Positions 52,339 to 61,216 of a stretch of 64,000 bases of DNA are shown here, piece by piece. The notes beneath the pieces are model-generated. The model made no database searches. It saw only the letters and a list, made by a program, of their open reading frames with translations, and was not told the DNA's origin. Position 1 is the first letter of the stretch. The number at the start of each line of letters is the position of its first letter. Source of the DNA: Sandaracinus sp. GTDB lineage: Bacteria; Myxococcota_A; Polyangia; Polyangiales; Houyiibacteriaceae. A program made the translations under genes and the position numbers. The stretch covers positions 62,001 to 126,000 of the forward strand of contig PABA01000050.1 in the NCBI GenBank assembly GCA_002699025.1, given 5' to 3'.

Positions 52339-52525
52339 GCGACGCCGCGCGGCGCGGGGCCGGGGTTTCGCCGCCTTCGGCGCCGACCGGCCTGCGGCGG
52401 GGCGGATCCGGCGGGGGGATCGGGGAACCGACGCCGCCGAGAACGAGCGAGCGAACGCGTGGGGCTCGGCGGGGTCGTCCGGCGCCGACGAAGCGCGGGG
52501 AGACGCCTTGGGCCGGCGCGGGCGC
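52339..52525. repeat. GGGGTTTCGCC repeat piece
   Basis: The stretch after the lipoprotein contains GGGGTTTCGCCGCCTTCGGC and GGGGGGATCGGGG at about 52360-52425, an inverted copy of the family found at 52930-53135 and 61085-61155. The rest is G/C-rich filler. No gene is seen. Confidence 0.6.
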
Positions 52526-52741
52526 TCAGGCCCGTCCGAGCTCCACGGGGGCCGCTGCCTCCGCGGGCGGTGGCCCGTCGTGCGGAGCGCCCGCTTTCGG
52601 AGGCGGTGCGGGGGCCTCGACCGGCTCGCCATGAGCGAGGAGCGCGGCGCCGCCGAGGAGCACCAGGGTCACGAGCGCGCCCAGCATCCACCGGTGCGCA
52701 CGCCCGTCGCCGAGGGGACCGAAAGCGTCGAAGCGAGCCAC
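52526..52741 (-). CDS. Small membrane protein (tentative)
   Basis: A 71-residue open frame with a single hydrophobic helix (MLGALVTLVLLGGAALLAHG, about residues 19-38) and a Pro/Ala-rich tail. Composition is plausible for a small membrane protein, but it lies in a repeat-rich intergenic region and has no recognised homology, so it may be non-coding. Confidence 0.35.
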   Translation of the reverse strand: MARFDAFGPLGDGRAHRWMLGALVTLVLLGGAALLAHGEPVEAPAPPPKAGAPHDGPPPAEAAAPVELGRA

Positions 52742-52929
52742 GGGAAGACAACGCGCAGGCGCACGCCGCCCTTACACCCCGCAGGACGCCACGTCCTGAC
52801 GTGACGCTCTCGGCCCCTGCCCGGGTCCACCTCGACGTCGGTTCCCCCACCCCGCTTCGATCCTCACCCCGCGCTCCGCTGCCGGACGACCCCAGCGCGC
52901 CCGACGAGCCACCCGCGCGCCCACCACGG

Positions 52930-53135
52930 CATCGGTTCCCCGATCCCCCCGGCGAAGCCGGTCGGCGCCGAAGGCGACGAAACCCCGATCCCCCGCCGCG
53001 CAGCGGCGACGCGCCGAAGGCGACGAAACCCCCATCCCCCGCCGCGCAGCGGCGCCGCGCCGAAGGCGGCGAAACCCCGATCCCCCGCCGCGCAGCGGCG
53101 ATCCCCCGCCGCGCAGCGGCGACGCGCCGAAGGCC
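52930..53135. repeat. Tandem and dispersed GGCGAAACCCC-type repeats, 46-bp period
   Basis: Between a spacer and the TPR lipoprotein, three units of 46 bases start at about 52965, 53011 and 53057 (each GCGCCGAAGGCGACGAAACC-like, then CCCGCCGCGCAGCGGCGA), followed by a truncated fourth. CGCCGCGCAGCGGCG within each unit can fold as a hairpin. Related single pieces lie at about 52360-52425 (inverted), 60975-61020 and 61085-61155. No gene is contained. Confidence 0.8.
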
Positions 53136-53139
53136 GGCC

Positions 53140-54162
53140 CTACTGCGCGCGCCGGACGACTTCGAGCTGCCGGCGCGTGCGCTCGGCGAGCGGCCCGCTC
53201 GGCTCGAGCGCCAGGGAGCGCTCCATGTGATGGCGCGCCTCGGCGTAGCGCCCGTCCGCGGCGAGCAGGCTGCCCAGCAGCGAGTGGGCCGTCGCGTAGC
53301 CCTCATCCAGCTCGAGCGCCTGCCGGAGCGCCCGCTCGGCGCTCGCCCGGTCGTCGTTCGCCGTGTGCGCCAGCGCCAGCTCGCCGAGGAGCGCCGGCGT
53401 CGGCTCGCCCCGGGCCTCGATGGCCCGCTCCATCGCCTGCACCGCCGCGCCGGCCTGCCCCGCGCGCCGGAGCCCGTTGCCGATCGCCTGGAGCGCGGCC
53501 GCGTCCCCGCGCGCGAGCGGCAGCGCCCGCCGGAGCTCGATGGCGGCCTGCTCCGCCTCGCCGACCCGCAGGAGCAAGAGCCCGAGGTTCGCCCGCGCGA
53601 CGGCCGAGCGCGGCTGCAGGCGCACGGCGGCCCGGTAGGCCTCGCGCGCGCCGCGGTCGTCGCCCGTCTCCTCGAGCGCGAGCGCCAGGTTCAGCCACGC
53701 CTCACCGTGGTCCGCCTCCACCTCCACCGCATGCCGGAGCATGGCGATGGCCTCTTCCTTCCGGTCGAGGTCGCGCAGCATGAGGCCGAGGTTGTTCAGC
53801 GCCTCCACGAAGTCCGGGTCGATCCGGAGCGCCGCCCGGTAGGCCGCCTCCGCCTCCCGGTAGTCGTTCTGGAGCTCGAGCACGAGGCCGAGGTCGAGCT
53901 GGGCCCGCGGGTCCTCGGCGTCCTCCTCGACGGCCTGGCGGAAGAGCGCCTCCGCCTCGTCGACCTCCCCGGCCGCGAGCGCCCGCTCGCCGGCGGCGAC
54001 CGTCTCCGTCGCGGGGTGGCGCGGCGCCTCGGCCGCGGCCGCCTCGTCGGGGAACATGATGTCCTCGTCCCCGACCGTCTCCTCCCCCTGCGCGTCCTCG
54101 GAGGCGCCCCCCGGGCAGCCGGCGAGCGCCCAGGCCAGCGCGAGCAGCCCGATGGCCCTCAC
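53140..54162 (-). CDS. TPR-repeat lipoprotein coupled to glnD
   Basis: A 340-residue lipoprotein: MRAIGLLALAWALAGC gives lipobox LAGC at residues 13-16. After an acidic, Glu/Ala-rich spacer, about seven TPR units run from residue 56 to the end (ERALAAGEVDEAEALFRQAV; YREAEAAYRAALRIDPDFVE; KEEAIAMLRHAVEVEADHGE; GDDRGAREAYRAAVRLQPRS). It should be an outer-membrane or periplasmic protein-protein adaptor, as in PilF/Lgo-type proteins, but pilotin function is not shown. Its ATG overlaps the glnD stop by 4 bases (ATGA), an unexpected coupling with nitrogen regulation. Confidence 0.8.
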   Translation of the reverse strand: MRAIGLLALAWALAGCPGGASEDAQGEETVGDEDIMFPDEAAAAEAPRHPATETVAAGERALAAGEVDEAEALFRQAVEEDAEDPRAQLDLGLVLELQNDYREAEAAYRAALRIDPDFVEALNNLGLMLRDLDRKEEAIAMLRHAVEVEADHGEAWLNLALALEETGDDRGAREAYRAAVRLQPRSAVARANLGLLLLRVGEAEQAAIELRRALPLARGDAAALQAIGNGLRRAGQAGAAVQAMERAIEARGEPTPALLGELALAHTANDDRASAERALRQALELDEGYATAHSLLGSLLAADGRYAEARHHMERSLALEPSGPLAERTRRQLEVVRRAQ

Positions 54163-56867
54163 GCCTGCTCCGCCGCGCGCGCGTGCGCGTCGAGGTTGTC
54201 GAGCAGGGCCTGCCGGAGCGAAGCGAGGCGCTCCGGGTCGGCGAGCTTCGCGTCCGTCGCCGCGTCGGCCACGTAGAAGACGTCCACCACCCGCTCCCCC
54301 TCCGTGTTCACCTTCGACAGGCCGATCGTCACGCCCTGCTCGCGGAAGGTGCGCGCGATGGTGTGGAGCACGCCGGCCCGGTCGCGCGTGAAGACGTCGA
54401 CCACGGTGAAGCGCTTCGACACCTCGTTGTCGACGACCACCGAGGTCGGGACCGGCGGCCCCTTGCGCACGGCCCAGGAGGGCGCCGTCGGCGTGCGCGC
54501 GAGGAGCTCTTCGGCGCTCACCTCCCCCGCGATTCGCGCCGCCAGGTCCTCCTCGAAACGCTTGGCCAGCGCCGCGTCCACGGGCGCCGGCGAGGGGTCG
54601 CCCGGCCAGGTCGGCCCGCGCGCCTCGCGCCGCACCAGGAAGATGTCGAAGGCCCGCTCGTCGAGCGTGTAGATCTGCGCGTCGACGACCGTGATGCCGT
54701 TCGCGCTCAGCGCCGCCGTGACGTCCGCGAGGAGGCCCGGCCGGTCCGGCGCGAGCACGACGAGCTCGGTCAGGTCCTCGCTCGGCCCGGGCCCCGTCCG
54801 CACCGTGAGGGCCGCGTCACCGGCGTCGCGCACGATGCGCGCGTGGCGCCGGATCACGTCCACGGGGAACGCGAGCACGTAGCGATCCGGCACCTGCTCG
54901 AGGAAGCGCTCGAGCCGCGCCTGCTCCCGATCGCCGACGAAGCCGACGCGCACTTCCTTCCGGAGCTGCCCGGCCCGCCCCTCCGTGCTCGCCCGCTCGC
55001 CCTCCAGCGCCGCCGCGAGGCCGAAGTAGAGATCCTCGAGCATGCGCGCCTTCCACGCGGTCATGGCCGTGGGGTTCGTCGTCGAGAGGATCGCGACCGT
55101 GAGGAGGTAGAGCTCGCGGAGCCGCTCCGGGGTGCCCACCTGCTCGGCGAGCTCCTCGAGCGTGGCCGGGTCGCTCGTGTCCCGGCGCGTGGCCCAGTGG
55201 TAGAAGGCGCGCTGGGCGCCGACGAGCCAGGCCACGTGCTTCACGTCGGCCTCGCCGAGGCCGAGCCGTTGGGCGATGGGCACGACCATCTCGGCCGCGC
55301 GGGTCGAGCTTCCGTCGCCGTGCACCTTCCCGAGGCCGTGGAAGAAGGCCGCGAGGAAGAGCGGCGTGCGGCGGCTCGTCTCGGCCGCGACGCGGCTCGC
55401 GAGGCCGAAGTGCTTCGTGCGCTCGCCGGCGAAGATCTCCCGCAGCCGATCGACGGCGCGCACGAGGTGAACGTCCGCCGTGTACACGTGGTAGACGTCG
55501 TGCGTCACGCGGCCCGTGAGCGGCTCCATCTCCGGCGCCATGGCGACCGTGAGGCCGACCTCGTGGAGCTCGTCGAGGAGCGAGCCGCGCCGGACCGGCG
55601 CGCGCTGGAGCCCCGTGAGGAGCTGGAGGAAGAGCTGGTTGGCCTCCTCCGACGCCTGGAGCCGCTCGCGCCAGCCCGGCTCGACGGCGATGCGCGCGAT
55701 GGCGTCCCGGGCGAAGGCGTAGGGCGGGAGCTGGCGCCGGAGCACCTGCCGGTAGAAGCGGAAGGCGAGCGCCGGATCCTCGGCCAGGCGGTCGGTGGAG
55801 GCCAGCGTGACGTGCTGCGCGAAGAGCGCCGTGCCGTCCCCGAGGTCGCGCATGGGCGGCTTCTTCTTCGGGGACTCGGGTCGGGCGCGCGCGAGCATGC
55901 GCTCGGCGGTCTGGGCCACCACCCGGGCGTGCCGGTAGTAGGCCTGCATGAACTGCTCGACCGCGAGCGTGATCCCGTCGACGAAGCCGAGCTCGACGGC
56001 GATCTCCTCTTGATCGGCGAAGGTGAGCCGATCCTGCTGCCGGCCGGCGCGGAGGTGCAGGAGGTTGCGGACGCGCCAGAGGAGCTCGCGGGCCGCCTCG
56101 AGCTCCTCGACCTCGCGCGCGAGCAGGGCCCCGGTGCGGACGTAGTCCTCGGTGCAGCTCGCGCCCCAGCGCGCGCGGGCGGCCCACTCGGCGACGTCGA
56201 GGTCGCGCAGCCCGCCCCGGCCCTGCTTCACCTCGGGCTCGAGGAGGTAGAGGCTCCCGCCGAAGCGCTCGTGGCGCCGCTCCGTGTCCTCCAGGAGCGC
56301 GTCGAGGAAGGCGTCGAGGCGCGGCTCGAAGATCTGCCGCCGCGCGCCCCGCTCGAGGTCGGTGACGATGCTCGCGTCTCCCGCGACGCGCCGCAGATCG
56401 ATGAGCGTGGTGGCCGTGCGGATGTCCTCGCGGGCGAGGGCGAGGGTCTCGTCGACGCCGCGCACGGCGTGCCCGATGTCCACGCCGAGATCCCAGAGCG
56501 GGTAGAGCAGCCCCTCGGCGAGGGAGCGCACGCGCCGGTCCGTCGGGTCGTCGCAGAGGAAGAGGACGTCGACGTCGCTGTGGAGGCCCACCGTGCCGCG
56601 GCCGTAGCCCCCGACGGCGACCAGGGCGACGCGCCCGCCGCCGTCCTTCTGACGGCGCGCCGCCGCGTCGGCCGCGCAGTAGAGCGCGCCGAGGAGCCCG
56701 TCGAGGGCGCGGGCGTAGCGTTGAGCGGCCTCGACGCCCTTCTCGCCCCGGCGGATCGCGGCGGCGAAGTCCTCCCGGTAGTCCTGGAGGTACTCGCCGC
56801 AGCAGTCGCCGAGGCCAGGCGCCAGGCGACTCAGATCGATCGAGGGCTGCTGGGGCGCCTGCTGCAC
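54159..56867 (-). CDS. glnD: PII uridylyltransferase GlnD with degenerate HD domain
   Basis: A 902-residue GlnD with the normal order: nucleotidyltransferase with GGYGRGTVGLHSDVDVLFLC (about residues 82-104, the G-x-G...SDxD motif), a helical linker, an HD-type domain (about 430-570), and two ACT domains (about 696-750, LTELVVLAPDRPGLLADVTA; about 815-880, FTVVDVFTRDRAGVLHTIAR). The NT motif is intact, so PII uridylylation is expected. The HD core reads FFHGLGKVHGDGSS: the metal Asp is Gly and the partner His of GGDHS is missing, and the third His is also lost. The PII-UMP-removing activity is therefore probably absent or changed. The start ATG at 56867 (MQQAPQQPSID) is preceded by a purine-rich stretch. 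Confidence 0.92.
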   Translation of the reverse strand: MQQAPQQPSIDLSRLAPGLGDCCGEYLQDYREDFAAAIRRGEKGVEAAQRYARALDGLLGALYCAADAAARRQKDGGGRVALVAVGGYGRGTVGLHSDVDVLFLCDDPTDRRVRSLAEGLLYPLWDLGVDIGHAVRGVDETLALAREDIRTATTLIDLRRVAGDASIVTDLERGARRQIFEPRLDAFLDALLEDTERRHERFGGSLYLLEPEVKQGRGGLRDLDVAEWAARARWGASCTEDYVRTGALLAREVEELEAARELLWRVRNLLHLRAGRQQDRLTFADQEEIAVELGFVDGITLAVEQFMQAYYRHARVVAQTAERMLARARPESPKKKPPMRDLGDGTALFAQHVTLASTDRLAEDPALAFRFYRQVLRRQLPPYAFARDAIARIAVEPGWRERLQASEEANQLFLQLLTGLQRAPVRRGSLLDELHEVGLTVAMAPEMEPLTGRVTHDVYHVYTADVHLVRAVDRLREIFAGERTKHFGLASRVAAETSRRTPLFLAAFFHGLGKVHGDGSSTRAAEMVVPIAQRLGLGEADVKHVAWLVGAQRAFYHWATRRDTSDPATLEELAEQVGTPERLRELYLLTVAILSTTNPTAMTAWKARMLEDLYFGLAAALEGERASTEGRAGQLRKEVRVGFVGDREQARLERFLEQVPDRYVLAFPVDVIRRHARIVRDAGDAALTVRTGPGPSEDLTELVVLAPDRPGLLADVTAALSANGITVVDAQIYTLDERAFDIFLVRREARGPTWPGDPSPAPVDAALAKRFEEDLAARIAGEVSAEELLARTPTAPSWAVRKGPPVPTSVVVDNEVSKRFTVVDVFTRDRAGVLHTIARTFREQGVTIGLSKVNTEGERVVDVFYVADAATDAKLADPERLASLRQALLDNLDAHARAAEQA

Positions 56868-57026
56868 GGCCGGCGCAGTATGGGCGGGGCCCGGGGGGCC
56901 CGCAAGCCACGGAAATCGTTGGGGCTCAGCGGGCGAGGGGTCGGCGCGAAGGGGTCGGCGGTGGCGCGAACGCGCTCGCCCGGAGGAGACCCCGCTCGAC
57001 GCGCCCTCGCCCGAGAACGCCCGTGC

Positions 57027-58664
57027 TCAGGGCCCCTGTTCGCCGTCCGCCACGTAGTGGACGATGCCTTCGGCGATCCCGGCGGCGAGGGCGCGGCGGT
57101 AGCGCTCCGTGCGCAGGGCGGCGGCCTCCTCGGGCTTCGTCAGGAACGAGGCCTCGAGGAGCACGGCCGGCATGCGCGCCCCGACGAGGACGTAGAAGAG
57201 CGCGCTCCGCACGCCGCGATCGGGGAGCTGGGGGAGGACCCGGCGGCCGCCCTCGAGCGTGTGCCGGTGGACGGCCTCGGCGAGGGCGCGCGAATGGGCG
57301 ACCTGGTCGCGGCGGTGGACCCGGGCGAGGAGCCGCTGGATGCCCGTGACGTCGGCGACGGCGGTGCCGTTCTCGCGCGCGGCGAGGCGGAGCGCCTGCC
57401 GGTCGTCGGTCTCGTCGAGCACGAAGGTGGTGATGCCGCCGGTCTCGACGGGCTCGTCGGCGGCGTTGAGGTGGATGGAGACGAAGACGTCGGCGCCGGA
57501 CGCGTTCGCCATGGCCGTGCGCTGCTCGAGGCTGACGACCTCGTCCCGGTGGCGCGTGAGGAGCACGCGAGCCCGCGGGAGGCGGCCGGTGAGGATGCGG
57601 GCGACGCGGCGCGTGAGGTCGAGGACGATCTCGCTCTCCTTCAGCCCGTCGTAGCGCGCGCCGAACTCGTTGCCGCCGTGGCCCGGGTCGAGGACGATCA
57701 CGGACTCGCGCTGCTCCGTGCGCTCGGCGAGGAGGGCCTGGGCGCTCACGTCGACGAGGACGCGGTCGGGAGCACGGAGGAAGAAGGCGCGGGCCGTGGC
57801 GCCCGGCTCGAGGGCGAAGCGGAGCTCGGCGTCCTCCCCCTCGCCGAGGGTGACGCGGCCGACGCCGCCGCCCGGGAGCGCCTGCTCGGCGGCGAGCTCG
57901 GGGTCGCGCGCGAGGGTGGGGAAGGCGAGCACGAAGGCGTCGCCGTCGCGGCGCTCCTCGTAGGCGCAGGCGCCCTCGAGGTAGAGGGCGACGCGGACGC
58001 CGTTCGGGCCGGCGCCGTAGGAGGCCAGGCGGGTGAGGCGGCAGGGCTCGACCTCGACGGCGAGGCCGAGGGCGCGGTCGAGCTGGACGAGCTCGCCGGC
58101 CGGAGGGCGGTGCTCGGCGAGGGCGCCGAGGAGGTCGCCGGCGGCGTCGTGGCAGGCGGCGTCGCCCTCGAGGCGGCGCGCGCGGTAGGCGTGGCGGTAG
58201 GCACGAGCCGGGTCCTCCGGGCGGTCGAGGCGAGCGAGGGCGAGCTCGGCGGCGCAGCCGATGGCCGGGACCTGCTCGGCGGCGAGCTCGAGGAGGCGGC
58301 GGGCCTGGCGGAGCTGATCCGGTCGGGAGGCGGCGCGGGCGGCCTCCGCCCAGGCCTCGGCGGCCTCGACCCCCGCCGGCGTGCCCCGCTCCCCGCGCGC
58401 CGTGGCCGCGAGGCGATCGAGGTCCGGCCCCGGTTCGGCCGGCCCTTCTTCGTCCCCACCGCACGCCGCGACGACGAGCGCGAGCCCGACCGCGAGGAGA
58501 CGTGCCTCGGCTCGCGCCCGGCCTCTCCCTCCGGCCGAGCCCCCGTTCCTGCTAGGCTCGCCGCCCTGCCCTGCCGCCGTCGGCTCCCGCCGACCTCGCG
58601 CCCCACCCGCCGACGCGCGGGGGCGCGGCCCCGCCGCCGAACGAGATGCGCCGATGAGCCACAC
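57027..58664 (-). CDS. N-acetylmuramoyl-L-alanine amidase (AmiC-type, Amidase_3), probably lipoprotein
   Basis: About 545 residues. The catalytic Amidase_3 domain fills the C-terminal half: IVLDPGHGGNEFGARYDG (His and Glu zinc ligands), VFVSIHLNAA, and LLEASFLTKPEEA (the catalytic Glu), ending IAEGIVHYV. It cleaves the stem peptide from muramic acid during cell division or growth. Between a lipobox-like region (LLAVGLALVVAACGG) and the domain lies an alpha-helical region and an AMIN-like beta segment (FVLAFPTL, DRVLVDVSA). The start is problematic: the only upstream GTG codons (58670, 58664) lie inside the first codons of the divergent gene. Confidence 0.85.
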   Translation of the reverse strand: MWLIGASRSAAGPRPRASAGGARGRREPTAAGQGGEPSRNGGSAGGRGRARAEARLLAVGLALVVAACGGDEEGPAEPGPDLDRLAATARGERGTPAGVEAAEAWAEAARAASRPDQLRQARRLLELAAEQVPAIGCAAELALARLDRPEDPARAYRHAYRARRLEGDAACHDAAGDLLGALAEHRPPAGELVQLDRALGLAVEVEPCRLTRLASYGAGPNGVRVALYLEGACAYEERRDGDAFVLAFPTLARDPELAAEQALPGGGVGRVTLGEGEDAELRFALEPGATARAFFLRAPDRVLVDVSAQALLAERTEQRESVIVLDPGHGGNEFGARYDGLKESEIVLDLTRRVARILTGRLPRARVLLTRHRDEVVSLEQRTAMANASGADVFVSIHLNAADEPVETGGITTFVLDETDDRQALRLAARENGTAVADVTGIQRLLARVHRRDQVAHSRALAEAVHRHTLEGGRRVLPQLPDRGVRSALFYVLVGARMPAVLLEASFLTKPEEAAALRTERYRRALAAGIAEGIVHYVADGEQGP

Positions 58665-59109
58665 GCCCACGTACGAAGACCGCCCGAGTGGCCGGGTCTA
58701 TCGCGACGCCTCGGAGATGGTCAACGACTACCTCCGCCGCTTCGCCTCGGCCTCGGAGCTCGACGTGAGCCCCCTCGACGAGGACGGCTACGCCGAGGTG
58801 AGCCGGGGCTCGGCGAAGGTCGGCGTGAACGTGCTCGAGGAACACGGGGTGCTCCTCTTGCTCTCGCGGATCATGGACGTGCCCAAGGAGGAGCGCGAGG
58901 GCTTCTACCGGCGCCTGCTCGAGCTCAACTTCCTCGTGACCAGCGACGCCGCCTTCGCGATCGATCGCGACCGGGACGCCGTGTACCTCCGCGCCCATCG
59001 CCGGCTGAGCGGGCTCGACTACGAGGAGTTCGAGGACCTCCTCGGCAAGGTCGCGGAGGTCGCGGACGAGTGGGACGACCGGCTCGCCGAGCTCTTCCCC
59101 CGGGACTGA
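58654..59109 (+). CDS. YbjN / type III chaperone-like protein
   Basis: A 151-residue protein with the small alpha/beta sandwich seen in YbjN and CesT/Tir-chaperone families: MVNDYLRRFASASELDVSPL, SAKVGVNVLEEHGVLLLLSR, IMDVPKEEREGFYRRLLELN, DAVYLRAHRRLSGLDYEEFE. A charged helical tail ends ...RLAELFPRD. The start ATG 58654 overlaps the divergent amidase leader; an internal ATG at 58717 is possible. It is a likely stress or sensory adaptor; no secretion genes are nearby, so a true type III chaperone is unlikely. Confidence 0.7.
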   Translation: MSHTPTYEDRPSGRVYRDASEMVNDYLRRFASASELDVSPLDEDGYAEVSRGSAKVGVNVLEEHGVLLLLSRIMDVPKEEREGFYRRLLELNFLVTSDAAFAIDRDRDAVYLRAHRRLSGLDYEEFEDLLGKVAEVADEWDDRLAELFPRD

Positions 59110-59387
59110 CTCCGGAGCGACTGACTTCGGCGCGACTCCCTTCTGGACGCCCGTTCTCCCCTTCGAGCTGCGGGCACGGGCTCGGGTTCGGGCGCGAGAC
59201 TCCAAGCGGGCTTCCTCCCCTTCGACTCCGGGCACGGGCACGGGTTGGGGTCGAGACTCGGCGCCGAGCGCGGCGCCCGAGCGGGGGCACGCCGGTCGGG
59301 ACGCGCCCTCGAATCCCACTGCGGGGACGGCCCGTCACGCCCCGGCCGCGCTGGTGTGGCCCGGGTCCGGGTGTTAATCTTCGCCCG
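59110..59387. repeat. Spacer with GGGCAC/GGGCTC repeats
   Basis: Between two plus-strand genes lies a tract (about 59160-59245) of CGGGCACGGGCTCGGGTTCG type, related to the low-complexity family at 5155 and 33550. A locally AT-rich GGGTGTTAATCTTCG at 59370-59384 may hold the -10 of the next gene. No gene is seen. Confidence 0.5.
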
Positions 59388-60920
59388 GTGACGCAGACCG
59401 CCCGTGACGAGGCCGGGGCTCCCGAGAGCAACGCGCTTCCCGACGACAACCTCGCGGCGCGGGGGGACGAAGACCGCAGCTGGTCCGCCGGGCGGCTGAG
59501 CGTGGTGGAAGCGGAGGAGGCCGCCGACAGCTTCCGGCCGAGCTGGGAGATGGGGGCCTGGGGAGACGCGGGCGCCGGGGCCGACGCCGCCGGTCCGGCG
59601 GTCCAGGCCGCCAAGGACGCCGACGCGGTCCCGGCCGGCGAGAGCAAGCCGCTCGAGGCCGACGCGAAGAAGGCCGAGCCCAAGCCGGCCAAGGCCGACG
59701 CGAAGAAGGCCGAGCCCAAGCCCGCCAAGGCTGACGCGAAGAAGGCCGAGACCAAGCCCGCCGAGGCTGACGCGAAGAAGGCCGAGACCAAGCCCGCCGA
59801 GGCTGACGCGAAGAAGGCCGACGCGCAGAAGGCCGACGCGCAGAAGGCCGACGCGAAGAAGGCCGACGCGAAGAAGGCCGAGCCCGCGAAGCCCGACGCG
59901 AAGAAGCCCGAGCCCGCGAAGCCCGACGCGAAGAAGCCCGAGCCCGAGAAGGTGGGCGCAGGCGCCGAAGCCGACGCGAAGAAGGCCGACGCGAAGAAGG
60001 CCGACGCGAAGAAGGCCGACGCGAAGAAGCCCGAGCCCGCGAAGGCCGACGCGAAGAAGCCCGAGCCCGCGAAGAAGGCCGACGCGAAGAAGGCCGAGCC
60101 CGCGAAGACGGCCGAGCCCACGAAGAAGGCCGAGCCCGCGAAGGCCGAGCCCGCGCCGCCCTCCGTGGTCGTCGCCCCCGACGTCGCCCAGGCCACGCCG
60201 GCGCCGGTGGCCGCCGCGCCGGACGAGGCCTGGGACGACGCCGCCGTGCTGCCCGGCGCCGCCTCGAGCAAGAAGAAGCTCGCGCTCATCGCCGTCGGCT
60301 TCGTCGCCGTGATCGCGGTCATCGCCTTCTCCTTCACGGGGGGCGAGGAGCCCACCGGGGTCGCCAGCGGGCCCGCGAGCTCCGAGGCCGCCGAGGACGA
60401 AGCCAGCGAGAGCGCTCCGGGGACCGACGAGACCGCCGCCACGGAACAGGCCGCCGCCACGGAACAGGCCGCCGCCACGGGAGAGAGCGCGGCGGCGGAG
60501 ACGACGGAGGAGACGACGGAAGAGGCCGCGCCGGCCCAGCCCGAGATCACCGTCGCCGTCCGCACCGAGCCGCGCGGCGCCACCCTCGAGCTCGACGGCG
60601 AGCCCGTCGCCAACCCGCTCGAGCTCACGGTCCCGCAGGACGGCTCCTCCCACACGCTCCGCGCGCACGCCGAGGGCTACGAAGCCGCCGAGTCGACGGT
60701 GCGCTGGGATGGCCCGGTGCAGGAGACCTTGCGCCTCGCCCGCGCGACGCCCCCGCCGACGCCCATGCGCCCGGCTCCGCGCGCCGCGGCGAGCTCCGCC
60801 ATGCGCCGCACCGTGCAGCGCTCGCGCCCGACCCGGCGCCGCGACCGCGCCACCCGGATGCGCGCTCGCATGCGCGCGACCCGCATGGCGGCCGGCTTCA
60901 CGACCGACAACCCCTACTGA
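59388..60920 (+). CDS. Repeat-rich single-pass membrane protein with PEGA domain
   Basis: A 510-residue protein. Residues about 1-85 are acidic and hydrophilic. Residues about 90-255 are Ala/Lys/Pro repeats built from [12 protein letters not shown]-like and [14 protein letters not shown]-like units (15 bases each). One membrane segment follows (about 294-319, [20 protein letters not shown]). After an Ala/Glu-rich linker, a PEGA domain occurs at about 384-450 ([40 protein letters not shown]), ending in an Arg-rich tail. This cytoplasmic-repeat/TM/extracellular-PEGA layout suits a signalling or envelope anchor. It starts at GTG 59388. Confidence 0.75.
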   Translation: MTQTARDEAGAPESNALPDDNLAARGDEDRSWSAGRLSVVEAEEAADSFRPSWEMGAWGDAGAGADAAGPAVQAAKDADAVPAGESKPLEADAKKAEPKPAKADAKKAEPKPAKADAKKAETKPAEADAKKAETKPAEADAKKADAQKADAQKADAKKADAKKAEPAKPDAKKPEPAKPDAKKPEPEKVGAGAEADAKKADAKKADAKKADAKKPEPAKADAKKPEPAKKADAKKAEPAKTAEPTKKAEPAKAEPAPPSVVVAPDVAQATPAPVAAAPDEAWDDAAVLPGAASSKKKLALIAVGFVAVIAVIAFSFTGGEEPTGVASGPASSEAAEDEASESAPGTDETAATEQAAATEQAAATGESAAAETTEETTEEAAPAQPEITVAVRTEPRGATLELDGEPVANPLELTVPQDGSSHTLRAHAEGYEAAESTVRWDGPVQETLRLARATPPPTPMRPAPRAAASSAMRRTVQRSRPTRRRDRATRMRARMRATRMAAGFTTDNPY

Positions 60921-61216
60921 TCCGCGCTCCGTCGAGGCCCCCCGCGTCGACTCGGCCAGGCGGGTCCTCGCCAACGGCGACGAAACCCCGGCCGCCTCCC
61001 GGCCCTGGCCGCCGGCGCCAGCCGAGCGCGACGCCCACCCGACGACGAGCCAGACGCGCGTCCTCGCCTCCCCGCGTGATCGGACGCCCCCCCGTTTCCC
61101 GATCCCCCCGGCCGACGGCCGGTCGTCGCCAACGGCGGCGAAACCCCGACCGCTCCGGCCGGCCCGGCCGCCCGGCGCGTTGCGGCGGCTCCGGCGGGCT
61201 TCTACCCTCGCGCCGC
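60921..61216. repeat. Spacer with two GGCGAAACCCC-type repeats
   Basis: Nearly 300 bases between the PEGA protein and purM. Pieces of the GGCGAAACCCC family lie at about 60975-61020 and 61085-61155 (TTTCCCGATCCCCCCGGCCG and GGCGGCGAAACCCCGACCGC). No credible gene; long N-terminal extensions of purM through it are artefacts. The purM start at 61217 has a weak ribosome-binding site. Confidence 0.6.

Noticed and set aside
54183-60920. A plus-strand open frame of over 2200 codons
   Set aside because: Its first three quarters lie opposite glnD and the amidase; only the last part (from GTG 59388) is a real gene, the PEGA protein.
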